Shown piece after piece: positions 32,965 to 41,675 of a stretch of DNA of 64,000 nt. The first letter of the stretch is position 1; each line of letters begins with the position of its first letter. The stretch is from CAZAGD01 sp964484485 (lineage in GTDB: Bacteria > Desulfobacterota > SM23-61). The notes beneath the pieces were generated by a model. It was not told the DNA's origin, ran no database searches, and saw only the letters and a program-made list of their open reading frames with translations. Both the position numbers and the translations under genes were made by a program. The DNA is taken from NCBI GenBank assembly GCA_964484485.1, contig CAZAGD010000065.1:7902-71901 (forward strand), written 5' to 3'.

Positions 32965-33044
32965 TTAGATTATATAATAATAATCGGCAGAAAAAAATAT
33001 TAAAATTACTATTTTTATGCCGCAAAGGACCGGTTTCCATCTTC

Positions 33045-34238
33045 ATGGGCTATAAATTAACCAGATATGAAGAGAAGAAATTTTGGGGCCTAAATCGCCA
33101 AATTTTTGTTCTTGGTTGGGTCAGCTTTTTTACAGATGTGAGCAGCGAGATGATTTATCCGCTCCTCCCCGTCTTTTTGACCAGCGTTTTAGGGGCCAGC
33201 CCTACTTTCTTAGGTTTTATTGAGGGGATAGCGGAAACTACGGCTTCCCTTTTCAAGCTCTTTTCTGGTTGGCTGTCCGATCGATGGCAAAAAAGAAAAG
33301 CCTTGGTGGTATTTGGTTACTTACTATCTTCTGTCGTTCGTCCCCTGGTAGCAGTCGCTACTTCAGCCAGCCAGGTGCTAATAATTCGTTTCCTCGACCG
33401 GGTGGGGAAAGGAATCAGAACGTCTCCGCGTGATGCTTTAATCGCTGACTCAACCACAGAAGATGTTCAAGGAAAATCTTTTGGTTTTCAAAGGGCTATG
33501 GATCATACGGGGGCGGTAATTGGGCCATTCATCTCATTTTTATTGATCTCTTATTTCACCCAAGATTACCGCCTTATCTTTGCCTTGGCTTTTATCCCTG
33601 CTTTTGGCGCTGTTTTCATCTTAATTGGGGGAGTGCGCGAAAAAATTATTTCCCCCCTCCCTTCCGTAAATCCTTGGAGAAAATTTAGCCTAAAATCTTT
33701 TTCTCCATCCTTCCGCATTTTTCTTCTCGCCGTCACTATTTTTAGTTTAGGAAATTCCAGTGATGCTTTCTTGATTCTGCGCGCTAAAGAAAATGGGGTA
33801 GGCGTGGCTTGGATTCCTGTCCTTTGGATGATCCTCCATGTGGTGAAATCTCTTTCAGCTACCCCCGGTGGAATTCTTTCCGATCGTTGGGGGAGGAAAA
33901 AGACCATTATTCTCGGTTGGCTTCTTTATAGCGCCATTTATTGGGGATTTGCTTGGAGCAAATCCCCAGAAGCAATCTGGCTTCTCTTTACGGTCTACGG
34001 TCTATTTTATGGCCTTACGGAGGGGGCGGAGAGGGCCTTGGTCACGGATTTAGTTCCGGCCACTTGGCGCGGCACAGCTTTTGGTTTATACAATTTCTCC
34101 GTTGGGTTGAGTACTTTACCCGCGAGTCTGCTCCTAGGCTTTTTTTGGGAAAAATTCGGCGCTCCCTTCGCTTTTTCTTTCGGAGCCTCCTTAGCCCTCC
34201 TGGCCGTATGTTTATTGGGGTTTGGTCTAAAAAAATAA
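33045..34238 (+). CDS. Major facilitator superfamily transporter
   Basis: A 397-residue, roughly 12-helix carrier. The N-terminus NRQIFVLGWVSFFTDVSSEMIYPLLPVFL and motif A GWLSDRWQKRKAL (about residues 77-89) are typical. The DRVGKGIRTSPRDALIADS stretch is typical of a broad MFS group often annotated as drug or sugar exporters. A second motif A copy (GILSDRWGRKKTI) marks the C-terminal half. It is divergent from gspE with overlapping 5' regions and converges on acuC. The substrate cannot be inferred. Confidence 0.85.
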   Translation: MGYKLTRYEEKKFWGLNRQIFVLGWVSFFTDVSSEMIYPLLPVFLTSVLGASPTFLGFIEGIAETTASLFKLFSGWLSDRWQKRKALVVFGYLLSSVVRPLVAVATSASQVLIIRFLDRVGKGIRTSPRDALIADSTTEDVQGKSFGFQRAMDHTGAVIGPFISFLLISYFTQDYRLIFALAFIPAFGAVFILIGGVREKIISPLPSVNPWRKFSLKSFSPSFRIFLLAVTIFSLGNSSDAFLILRAKENGVGVAWIPVLWMILHVVKSLSATPGGILSDRWGRKKTIILGWLLYSAIYWGFAWSKSPEAIWLLFTVYGLFYGLTEGAERALVTDLVPATWRGTAFGLYNFSVGLSTLPASLLLGFFWEKFGAPFAFSFGASLALLAVCLLGFGLKK

Positions 34239-34250
34239 AAAATCGAATTT

Positions 34251-35429
34251 TTATATTCTATGAATGGGGAAAATTACTTTTTTTAGATAAGCTAAAATGC
34301 GATCAATTTCCTTATTTAATCGCTCTTTTTCCTCTCCCCGGGCATATAGAGGTAGGTCGTATAATTCTCCGGCCTCGATTTCCGGGCCGTACATCATGCC
34401 CCCTACTGCTCCCGCGTATTCATCTTTGGGCTCTTGGCCGCTTAGAATGGCCCAAGCTAAAGTCCAATTTCGCGCGGTTTTGTATAGGTCATAACCGCCG
34501 CCACCTAAAACCAGAATGGAGGAAGAGTTTTGGGTGAGTATCTTTATTGCTTGGCTATAGCTGGCATTGGTAATCTGCAAATGAGTTAGGGGATCGGCTA
34601 CGTGCATATCAGCGCCGATTTGGGCTATAAGAATGTCCGCATTGAAGCTTGCTAACAGGGGAGGGACAATTTCTTTAAAGGCTCTAAGAAAAACTTCATC
34701 GTCGCAGCCTTGGGGTAAAGGGAAGTTAATATTATATCCCCTCCCCTTTCCTTCCCCAATTTCATCTTCAAAGCCTGACCAAGGGTAGAGGAATTGTCCG
34801 CTTTCATGAAAAGAAATTTTTAAGACGCGATGGTCACGATAAAAAGCTTCCTGCACTCCATTTCCATGATGAGCATCAATGTCCACATAAGCCACGCGCC
34901 GGCCTTCTTGTAAAAGATCAGCAATGGTTACTCCTATGTCATTTATATAACAAAATCCTTCCGCTCGATTTCTGCGGGCATGGTGAAATCCACCCAATGG
35001 ATTAAAAGCTACGTTAACTTCACCAGCCGCAACCAATTCGGCTCCTAATTGGGTGGCTCCCGCACAGAGAGCGGCAAAATCAAAAACTCCAGGAAAAATA
35101 GGGTTGTCTTCAGTACCCAATCCATATTGCAAAAGTTTACTGGCCAATTCATCAAAACCTTCGCCTAAAATATTACCGTTTAAAGTATTGGCCCTTTGCA
35201 AAACTTTTAAAAAATTGGGATCATGGAATCTACTCAATTCGGCTAAAGTTAAAGGTAAGGGTTTAATCATTCTTATCCAAGGTCTTTCGAGAAGACCGTA
35301 GCGATGGCAAAGATCAAGCATAATTTTAGCTCGCACCGGCTTAAAGGGGTGATGAGGGCTGAATTCAATACTAGTTAGTTCTTCCGCATAAATAAAAGCG
35401 CAATTAAATTTTTCGCTCCGCGGTTGCAT
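34251..35429 (-). CDS. acuC: Histone deacetylase-like AcuC family protein
   Basis: A 392-residue Zn-dependent deacetylase. Active-site elements are visible: FHHARRNRAEGFCYINDIG (the His pair), YVDIDAHHGNGVQEAFY (Zn ligands Asp and His) and LGGGGYD (catalytic Tyr). AcuC-type enzymes deacetylate proteins such as acetyl-CoA synthetase and so control acyl-CoA ligases; a fadD-type ligase lies 3 kb away but is not linked. The predicted start site is only two or three bases from the ATG and there is no ribosome-binding site, so the mRNA may be leaderless. Confidence 0.92.
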   Translation of the reverse strand: MQPRSEKFNCAFIYAEELTSIEFSPHHPFKPVRAKIMLDLCHRYGLLERPWIRMIKPLPLTLAELSRFHDPNFLKVLQRANTLNGNILGEGFDELASKLLQYGLGTEDNPIFPGVFDFAALCAGATQLGAELVAAGEVNVAFNPLGGFHHARRNRAEGFCYINDIGVTIADLLQEGRRVAYVDIDAHHGNGVQEAFYRDHRVLKISFHESGQFLYPWSGFEDEIGEGKGRGYNINFPLPQGCDDEVFLRAFKEIVPPLLASFNADILIAQIGADMHVADPLTHLQITNASYSQAIKILTQNSSSILVLGGGGYDLYKTARNWTLAWAILSGQEPKDEYAGAVGGMMYGPEIEAGELYDLPLYARGEEKERLNKEIDRILAYLKKVIFPIHRI

Positions 35430-35438
35430 AATCTTAAT

Positions 35439-35466
35439 ATCATATATATTATTTGGGGAGGGTCAA
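35439..35466 (-). promoter_or_regulatory. Predicted promoter of acuC (near-leaderless)
   Basis: Minus strand TTGACC at 35466-35461, 16-base spacer, TATGAT at 35444-35439. Transcription would begin near 35432, next to the ATG at 35429. Confidence 0.5.
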
Positions 35467-35603
35467 TATTTTTTTCGCCTAACCGTTGGTACCTTTGAAA
35501 AATTAGACAGAATCCCAGGAGGAGATGGAGAGGTAAGCGAGTTTTTTGTTGACTTTGATTTCCCAGAAAATGCTGCCGATATGACTATGCAGGAGGTTTG
35601 GTC

Positions 35604-36329
35604 ATGGAAGATTACACGCCTTATATTGGTCAATTATTTCAGGAAAAGACAAAATATTTGCGCTCCACCACTGGATCTTCTTGGGCTACCCAAAGAGCAG
35701 TTGCCTATGATCTTTCACCCAGGAAGATTATTCCTTTACCTAAGCCGCGCTTTGTAAAAGGATTGGATTTTTGGCAAATTCTTAAGCAGCGGCGCTCAAT
35801 TCGCGATTACCAAACAGGTTCCCTTTCATTGATTGAGCTGGCTAACCTCCTTTGGGCGACGCAGGGGTTAACTGAGGGAATGGGTTCTCCCTGGTATCGC
35901 ACAGTTCCCTCAGCAGGAGCTCTCCACCCCATCGATACTTACTTAGTGATTAATCGGGTTGAGGAAGTGCCTTCCGGGATTTACTATTTCCAAGTGGAGG
36001 ATTTTTCTTTGCAGGAGAAAAAAGTAGGGGACTTCTCCCGCCCAATAGCCAGCGCGGCCTTGGGACAAAAAATGGCTATGACCGCCGCTGTGGTCTTTGT
36101 CTGGGTAGCGGTTATCGATCGTTGTCGGCAAAAATATCGTCAGCGAGCTTATCGGTATATTTATTTAGACTGCGGCCACATCGGGCAAAATCTCTATTTG
36201 GCCGCCACGGCTATGAATTTGGGGTGTTGTACTATTGGTGCTTTTTTCGATGACGAAGTAAATGCTCTGATCGAGGTAGACGGTCAGGAAGAAACCACAA
36301 TTTATCTGGCCGCTATTGGTAAAATATAA
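35604..36329 (+). CDS. SagB/ThcOx-type nitroreductase-fold oxidoreductase
   Basis: A 241-residue FMN-dependent nitroreductase-fold protein. The RRSIRDYQTG motif (about residues 67-76) and SLIELANLLWATQGLT are typical of the SagB-type group. So are TVPSAGALHPIDTYLVI and a C-terminal DCGHIGQNLYLAATAMNLGCCTIGAF. SagB enzymes oxidise azoline rings in peptide natural products, but solo family members without cyclodehydratase partners, like this one, are common and uncharacterised. The ATG at 35604 is preceded by AGGAGGT eight bases upstream. It is divergent from acuC and converges on ogt. Confidence 0.85.
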   Translation: MEDYTPYIGQLFQEKTKYLRSTTGSSWATQRAVAYDLSPRKIIPLPKPRFVKGLDFWQILKQRRSIRDYQTGSLSLIELANLLWATQGLTEGMGSPWYRTVPSAGALHPIDTYLVINRVEEVPSGIYYFQVEDFSLQEKKVGDFSRPIASAALGQKMAMTAAVVFVWVAVIDRCRQKYRQRAYRYIYLDCGHIGQNLYLAATAMNLGCCTIGAFFDDEVNALIEVDGQEETTIYLAAIGKI

Positions 36330-36339
36330 TTAAGGCAAT

Positions 36340-36873
36340 TTATTTGGGCCAAAAAACTCTATTGTTTGTTACGGGCACTCCTTCAAGTTTTAAGAGATTA
36401 GCTTTTAGAGATAAGCCTCCCGGAGCGGAGAAACCAGTCAAATGCCCATTTTGGCCTAAAATTCTATGACAAGGGACGACCAAGGGCCAACGGTTTTGGG
36501 CATTAGCCGAACCTACGGCCCGTAAAGCCTGAGGTTTCCCAATTTTCTGGGCTAACCATCGATAAGTTCGTACTTGGCCATAAGGAATCTTGGCCATGGT
36601 TTTATAAACTTTCCTTTGGAAAGGAGTCGCTGCCGTCAAATCCAAGGGGACTTGGAAAATCTTCCGCTCTCCTAAAAAATATTCTTTAAATTGGGTTTTC
36701 ACTTCTCGCCAATATTCGGCATCTTCTTTACAACCGGGAAATTCAGAGGTAATCTGCTTTTTTAGTTCTTGCTTTTTTAAACCTGGAAGGTAAATGCGCT
36801 GTACCCCTTTTTTATTCCCTACTAACCCCATCCAGCCCGGGCGCACGCGAAAAATAGTATACGTGCTTTCCAT
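36340..36873 (-). CDS. ogt: Methylated-DNA--[protein]-cysteine S-methyltransferase
   Basis: A 177-residue suicide DNA-repair protein that takes the methyl group from O6-methylguanine onto its own cysteine. The active-site motif VVPCHRILGQNG and the helix-turn-helix segment PYGQVRTYRWLAQKIGKPQALRAVGSAN are present, followed by GGLSLKANLLKLEG. The ATG at 36873 has a GGAGGGG site; an ATG four codons earlier overlaps that site. It converges with the SagB-type gene, ten bases apart. Confidence 0.93.
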   Translation of the reverse strand: MESTYTIFRVRPGWMGLVGNKKGVQRIYLPGLKKQELKKQITSEFPGCKEDAEYWREVKTQFKEYFLGERKIFQVPLDLTAATPFQRKVYKTMAKIPYGQVRTYRWLAQKIGKPQALRAVGSANAQNRWPLVVPCHRILGQNGHLTGFSAPGGLSLKANLLKLEGVPVTNNRVFWPK

Positions 36874-36907
36874 TCTCCCCTCCATTTCTGTTGCAGTTAA
36901 ACTGATG

Positions 36908-37150
36908 TCAGCGTCCTTTAAGCAAGTCTTTTAAACGCGATTCGTTCTGCTTTAACCCAAAACCCAAGGTATTATAGAAGCTTTCCAACCATTCGGTAAT
37001 ACTCATTTTAACCTTATTCTCCACTTTTAAGCCATAGCGCCCGCAAAACTCACAAACTTGCCAGAACAAATCGCTTTTTAAAATCTCCTCTATATTATTT
37101 TTCTGTTTTTTCCCACATTTTGAGCAGATAACTTTTTTAATTACTTTCAT
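36908..37150 (-). CDS. Small zinc-ribbon protein
   Basis: An 80-residue protein with two CxxC pairs, CSKCGKK (about residue 9) and CEFCGRYG (about residue 33), likely binding one zinc. A mostly helical basic C-terminus follows. I recognise no family. It lies 34 bases upstream of ogt on the same strand and may be cotranscribed. The ribosome-binding site is weak. The two metal-ligand pairs with usual ribbon spacing make a real gene likely. Confidence 0.6.
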   Translation of the reverse strand: MKVIKKVICSKCGKKQKNNIEEILKSDLFWQVCEFCGRYGLKVENKVKMSITEWLESFYNTLGFGLKQNESRLKDLLKGR

Positions 37151-37186
37151 TTCTTTTTCACTTTCCCAAAATTTACGACGCGCAAA

Positions 37187-37386
37187 TTATTAGGCGGAGC
37201 AATTAAATATTTACGCTTAATCCCTTCAACCACCCCCCCTGTGTTCGGGTGTCAGTATGACAGTGTCGGAACGACAATCGTACCGATTCGTTCCGACTCT
37301 TATCGACTCTCCCCAGGCGTGGGGAGAAGGCCAGAATAAAGGGTTAAGAAGGGCACAGGTCATTTATTTAATGCTCCCATTAATAA
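37187..37386. repeat. Family C repeat, full-length copy (200 bp)
   Basis: Ends TTATTAGGCGGAGCAATTAA at the left and the complement of TTATTAATGGGAGCATTAAA at the right. The core is GGTGTCAGTATGACAGTGTC followed by the inverted repeat TCGGAACGA (13-base loop) TCGTTCCGA. Same ends as family B, different core. It occupies half of the 37151-37552 gap. The remaining sequence (37387-37552) is AT-rich, with nothing recognised. Confidence 0.7.
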
Positions 37387-37552
37387 TGCCCAAATTTTAC
37401 TGGGAATTATTAATTAACGTCAGCAAATTTTGTTAAATTTTAATGTACTTATCGTTTAAATAAGTAGATAAGTTTAGCATAGCAGAAAATGGTCATCCTG
37501 AAAATAAATATTTTCCCTTATTCTGTCCCAATTTTTCCCCAGATTCTAAAAA

Positions 37553-39187
37553 TTACTTTTTTTCTTCCTCAGCGCGCAGGGCTTTCCTTAGTATTTTGCC
37601 CACATGGGATTTAGGAAGTTCTTCTCGAAATTCTACAATGGTAGGTGCTTTATAGCGGGCCAAGTTTTGGCGGCAGAAATCGATGATCTCTTCGGGAGTG
37701 GATTTTTCTCCTTTCTTTAAAACGACAAAAGCTTTGACTGTTTCTCCCCGGTAAGGGTCAGGAACCCCGATGACGCACGCTTCCATTATTTTGGGGTGCA
37801 TGTAGAGAACTTCTTCTATTTCTCGGGGGTAAACATTATAACCGCCGCAAATGATCATATCTTTTTTGCGGTCCACAATATAGAAATATCCTTCTTCGTC
37901 CATCCGGGCTATGTCTCCAGTATAAAGCCATCCTTGGCGAAGAGTTTGGGCGGTTTCTTCAGGCCGATTCCAATACCCTTGCATTACTTGGGGTCCTCTA
38001 AGGCAAAGTTCGCCCTCCTCCCCCGGGGGTAGCTCCCGTTCTCCTGATTCCAAGTCCACAATTTTGGCATCTGTGTCAGGTCGCGGAAGGCCTATGCTGC
38101 CAATTTTGCGTTTGCCAAAGAAAGGATTGCCATGAGTCACTGGTGAAGCTTCCGTAAGGCCATAGCCTTCGCTGATTTTCCCGCCAGTTATTTCTTCGAA
38201 CCGCTTTAAGGCTTCTACAGGCATAGGAGCGGATCCACAACTGCATACTTTAATAGAGGAGATATCATATTCTTTTAGCCGGGGATGATTGATCAAAGCA
38301 ATATACATAGTGGGTACTCCTGGAAACCGAGTTGGCCGGTATCTGTTTATTGCCTCTAAAGTATCGTCGACTTGAAATCTGGGCAGTAAGATAATAGTTG
38401 CGCCCAAGTAAATAGCTTCATTCATGGCTACGGTCATTCCGTAGACATGGAAAAATGGCAACACGGCCAGCATCCGCTCTTTGCCCATTTGGATTTCGGG
38501 GTTCCAGCTTACACATTGTTGCACATTGGCCACTAAATTAAAATGGGTTAGCATAGCTCCTTTACTTAAGCCGGTGGTACCTCCGGTGTATTGTAAGAGA
38601 GCCACATCTTCTGCGACCACTTTTATCTGGGGTAGAGAAAGTTTTTCTCCCGCCGTCCAAAGCTCTTTTAAGGCAAATGTTCCCGTCTGCTTATCTATTG
38701 GCGGAGAGGAAGGTAAATTGGCAAGAGAAGCATCGCGAAAATCCGTTAAAATAATTCTCTGCAAGCCTACTTTCTCTTTGACCGCGGCTAAACGAGGGTA
38801 AAATTCTTGCCCCGCAATAATATTGGCTACCCCCGCATCTTTAAGCTGAAACTCTAACTCTCTTTCCACATACATAGGGTTCACATTAACCACTACGCCC
38901 CCTATTTTTAATATGGCATAATAAGCGGCAATATATTGCGGACAGTTGGGGAGCATAATAGCTACTCTCTCTCTCGGCCCAAGACCAAGCTGGAAAAGAG
39001 CGGCCGCCAGATCGCGAGCCTTTTGAGCTAATCGGCGATAAGTTATTCTTTCTTCTTGAAAAATGACGGCCAGATTTTCGGGAAACTTTGCGGCTGCTTC
39101 ATCAAGGAAATAAGTTAAGGGAACACGGTGGTAATCAAGATGAAAGGGTACACCTTTATCGTAAAACTTTAACCAAGGCTTTTGCAT
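37553..39187 (-). CDS. fadD: Long-chain fatty-acid / acyl--CoA ligase (FadD-like)
   Basis: A 544-residue AMP-forming ligase activating a carboxylic acid to its CoA thioester. The ATP-binding P-loop-like LQYTGGTTGLSKGAMLTHFN, the GYGLTEASPV motif, the GWLYTGDIARMDEEGYFYIVDRKKDMI hinge and the C-terminal catalytic Lys in SHVGKILRKAL are all present. The ATG at 39187 has an ATGGAGA site. It directly follows livF, so imported acids are probably activated on entry. The LivKHMGF-FadD arrangement is common in anaerobic Proteobacteria degrading aromatic, branched or fatty acids. Confidence 0.93.
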   Translation of the reverse strand: MQKPWLKFYDKGVPFHLDYHRVPLTYFLDEAAAKFPENLAVIFQEERITYRRLAQKARDLAAALFQLGLGPRERVAIMLPNCPQYIAAYYAILKIGGVVVNVNPMYVERELEFQLKDAGVANIIAGQEFYPRLAAVKEKVGLQRIILTDFRDASLANLPSSPPIDKQTGTFALKELWTAGEKLSLPQIKVVAEDVALLQYTGGTTGLSKGAMLTHFNLVANVQQCVSWNPEIQMGKERMLAVLPFFHVYGMTVAMNEAIYLGATIILLPRFQVDDTLEAINRYRPTRFPGVPTMYIALINHPRLKEYDISSIKVCSCGSAPMPVEALKRFEEITGGKISEGYGLTEASPVTHGNPFFGKRKIGSIGLPRPDTDAKIVDLESGERELPPGEEGELCLRGPQVMQGYWNRPEETAQTLRQGWLYTGDIARMDEEGYFYIVDRKKDMIICGGYNVYPREIEEVLYMHPKIMEACVIGVPDPYRGETVKAFVVLKKGEKSTPEEIIDFCRQNLARYKAPTIVEFREELPKSHVGKILRKALRAEEEKK

Positions 39188-39215
39188 ATTTTTTTCTCCA
39201 TTCCTGGGCAAAAAT

Positions 39216-39926
39216 TTATATGCCAATATAAGCCTGCTTTACCTTTTCTTCATTCAGCAAACTTTGGGCTTCTCCCGTTAAGACAACTTCCCCTGTTTCT
39301 AAGACATAACCACGATGGGCAACATTTAAGGCTAAAACCGCATTTTGCTCTACGAGCAAGATAGCCGTGCCTTGCTGGTTAATTTCCTTGATGACTTCGA
39401 AGATCCGGTTGACCAAGAGCGGAGCAATCCCCAAAGAAGGTTCATCCAGCATCAATAAGATAGGACGAGCCATAAGTGCGCGGCCAATGGTAAGCATCTG
39501 TTGTTCGCCCCCGCTCAAGGTTCCGGCCAGCTGTTCTTGTCTTTCTTTTAATACGGGGAAAAGTTCATAGATGCGCTCAATCGTCTCGGCCATCCCCTTT
39601 CTCTCATTTCGACGCACATAAGCGCCTAAAATTAGATTTTTATAAACGGTCAATTGGGGAAATAATTTTCTGCCTTCAGGACAATGAGAAATACCTAATC
39701 GGACGATTCTTTCAGGGGGCAAATTATCTATTCTCTTCCCCAAAAATTCTATGGTACCTTTTCGGGGCTCAGTGAGTCCGGAAATGGTGCGTAATAGAGT
39801 GGTCTTCCCTGCTCCGTTGGCCCCTAAAATAGCCACTAACTCCCCTTGCGCCATTTCCATAGAAATTCCGCGTAGGGCTTGGGCTCGACCGTAGAAAACT
39901 TCCACTTCCCTTAATCTAAGCAACAT
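39216..39926 (-). CDS. livF: Branched-chain amino acid-type ABC transporter ATPase LivF
   Basis: A 236-residue ATPase subunit. Walker A is GANGAGKTTLL, the LivF-typical HCPEGRKLFPQLTVYKNL replaces a normal Q-loop, the signature is LSGGEQQM and Walker B is PILLMLDEPSLGI. It energises import through LivH and LivM with LivG. The start overlaps the end of livG by 11 bases. Confidence 0.95.
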   Translation of the reverse strand: MLLRLREVEVFYGRAQALRGISMEMAQGELVAILGANGAGKTTLLRTISGLTEPRKGTIEFLGKRIDNLPPERIVRLGISHCPEGRKLFPQLTVYKNLILGAYVRRNERKGMAETIERIYELFPVLKERQEQLAGTLSGGEQQMLTIGRALMARPILLMLDEPSLGIAPLLVNRIFEVIKEINQQGTAILLVEQNAVLALNVAHRGYVLETGEVVLTGEAQSLLNEEKVKQAYIGI

Positions 39927-40689
39927 AACTCTTCCCCAAATAAGCTTCGATGACCCTTCTATCTTTTCCTACATCTGCTGGCTTTCCTTCCGCGATTTTT
40001 TGACCATAACTCAAAACCATCACTCTTTGCGGCAGCTCCATGGCTACTTTCATTTTATGTTCAATCAATACAATAGTAATCCCCTGGTCATTGATCCTGG
40101 CAATTAAGGAGATGAGGTCGTTTATCTCCTTAAGGTTGACACCTCCGGTGGGCTCATCTAAGAGAAGTAAGCACGGTTCCGTCGCCAGGGCCATGCCAAT
40201 AGATAACCTCTTTTGCGCTTCTTGGGTCAAGGTGCTGGCTAATACATTTCTTTTTTCTGTCAGACCTATAAAATTTAATATATCTGCAGCTTTTTCTTGA
40301 GCAATTTTTTCTTCCTCTTGGAAACTACGGCTGTTTATTAAAGTGCCAAGGAGTGGAGCTTTGGCCCGTAAACGACAACCAATTTTTATATTTTCCAAAA
40401 CAGTTTCTCTACCGAATATAGAAGTAATTTGAAAAGTGCGCGCAATCCCTTTTTGAGCTATGGTAAAAGGTTTTAGATGAGATATATCTTCTCCTTTAAA
40501 GGTGATTTTGCCTTTAGTGGGCGCCAAAAAACCCGTAATCACATTGAAGAGCGTGGTTTTCCCTGAACCATTAGGCCCAATGATGCTAAAAATTTCCCCT
40601 TCCTTTACGTAAAAGCTCAAGTCAGCAATAGCGCGCAGACCACCGAAATCTTTACAAAGGCCTTCTACTTCCAGAATCTTCCGGTTCAT
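39916..40689 (-). CDS. livG: Branched-chain amino acid-type ABC transporter ATPase LivG
   Basis: A 257-residue ATPase with Walker A GPNGSGKTTLFNVITGF, Q-loop IARTFQ, the signature in LTQEAQKRLSIGMALA (weakly matching LSxGxQ, as often in LivG) and Walker B LLLLDEPTGGVN. The C-terminal extension HKMKVAMELPQRVMVLSYGQKIAEG is typical. Start and stop overlap livM and livF. Confidence 0.95.
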   Translation of the reverse strand: MNRKILEVEGLCKDFGGLRAIADLSFYVKEGEIFSIIGPNGSGKTTLFNVITGFLAPTKGKITFKGEDISHLKPFTIAQKGIARTFQITSIFGRETVLENIKIGCRLRAKAPLLGTLINSRSFQEEEKIAQEKAADILNFIGLTEKRNVLASTLTQEAQKRLSIGMALATEPCLLLLDEPTGGVNLKEINDLISLIARINDQGITIVLIEHKMKVAMELPQRVMVLSYGQKIAEGKPADVGKDRRVIEAYLGKSYVA

Positions 40690-41675
40690 TTTCTTGCTTT
40701 TAAGAATAAATTAGCGGCCAGGAGATGGACTCCCCCCATGATACCTCCCCGCAAGAAAATAACAATAATAATTAACAAAAACCCATAGGCGACTAAGCGG
40801 GGAAAAGCCATCCCATGTAAAAGTTCGCTAATAACGGTTAAGCTAAAAGCCCCGATTATGGGCCCGGCCATTGTGCCTAAGCCGCCGATTAGACAGTAGA
40901 TGAGGATCTCAAAGGTTACATGGTAATCAGAAATCTCTGGGCTAAGAAAACCTATATAAGAAGCATATAAGCCACCGGATAGGCCAGCGAAAAACACGCT
41001 AATTAAAAATGATTGTAATTTGGTAAATAAGGTGTTAATCCCTAGAGATTCAGCCAACTCTTCATTTCCGCGAACAGCCAGAAAAGACCTCCCAATCATA
41101 GAATTTACTATTCTTCTAATAATCAGCAAAGTCAAAATTAGGAAGGAAAAAACCAGATAATAATTAGCAGTCATCGTGGTAAAATTAATTTCTTTTCCAA
41201 ATGGGAACGGAATAGGTGTTGGCCTGGGAATGCCCAGCAATCCCCTAACTCCTTCGGTAAGACCCTCCCAGTTTTCGATGATTACGGTAACGATGACATT
41301 GAAACACATCGTTCCTATAGCGTAGTAGGAACCTTTGGTCCGAAAAGCAAGCAGACCAATGAAAAATCCAATGGCCACGGTTATAGAGCAGGCCATAATT
41401 AGGGCCAGCCAGAAATTAATTCCTAACTTTAACATTAATAAACCTGTGCTATAGGCACCAATTCCAAAAAAAGCCCCATGGGCTAAATTAACTTGCCCCG
41501 TATAACCCATAATAAGATTCATAGAGGCGGCGGCTATTCCCCAAATACCGCACATGATCAAGATATGCATATAAAAACGGCTGCTGACGAAAAAAGGTAT
41601 GGTGGCCACCACTATAATGAAGATAATATAGGCCAAATTTCTGGAAATGAAATTACTGAATTTTGTTTGCCTCAT
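40686..41675 (-). CDS. livM: Branched-chain amino acid-type ABC transporter permease LivM
   Basis: A 329-residue inner-membrane permease with about eight to ten helices. The GYTGQVNLAHGAFFGIGAYSTGLL motif is diagnostic of LivM, as are the loop AESLGINTLFTKLQSFLISVFFAGLSGGLYASYIGFLSPE and GGLGTMAGPIIGAF. It overlaps livH and livG by four bases at each end. Confidence 0.95.
   Translation of the reverse strand: MRQTKFSNFISRNLAYIIFIIVVATIPFFVSSRFYMHILIMCGIWGIAAASMNLIMGYTGQVNLAHGAFFGIGAYSTGLLMLKLGINFWLALIMACSITVAIGFFIGLLAFRTKGSYYAIGTMCFNVIVTVIIENWEGLTEGVRGLLGIPRPTPIPFPFGKEINFTTMTANYYLVFSFLILTLLIIRRIVNSMIGRSFLAVRGNEELAESLGINTLFTKLQSFLISVFFAGLSGGLYASYIGFLSPEISDYHVTFEILIYCLIGGLGTMAGPIIGAFSLTVISELLHGMAFPRLVAYGFLLIIIVIFLRGGIMGGVHLLAANLFLKARK

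Noticed and set aside
32897..33046. 50-codon N-terminal extension of gspE
   Set aside because: The extension overlaps the -10 box and the divergent MFS gene start, while the inner ATG has a good ribosome-binding site and gives normal GspE length.
35462..35604. Open frame upstream of the SagB-type gene that reads like protein (EFFVDFDFPENAADMTMQEVW)
   Set aside because: It has no usable start, runs out of frame into the SagB-type gene and stops soon after; probably chance, at most a gene remnant.
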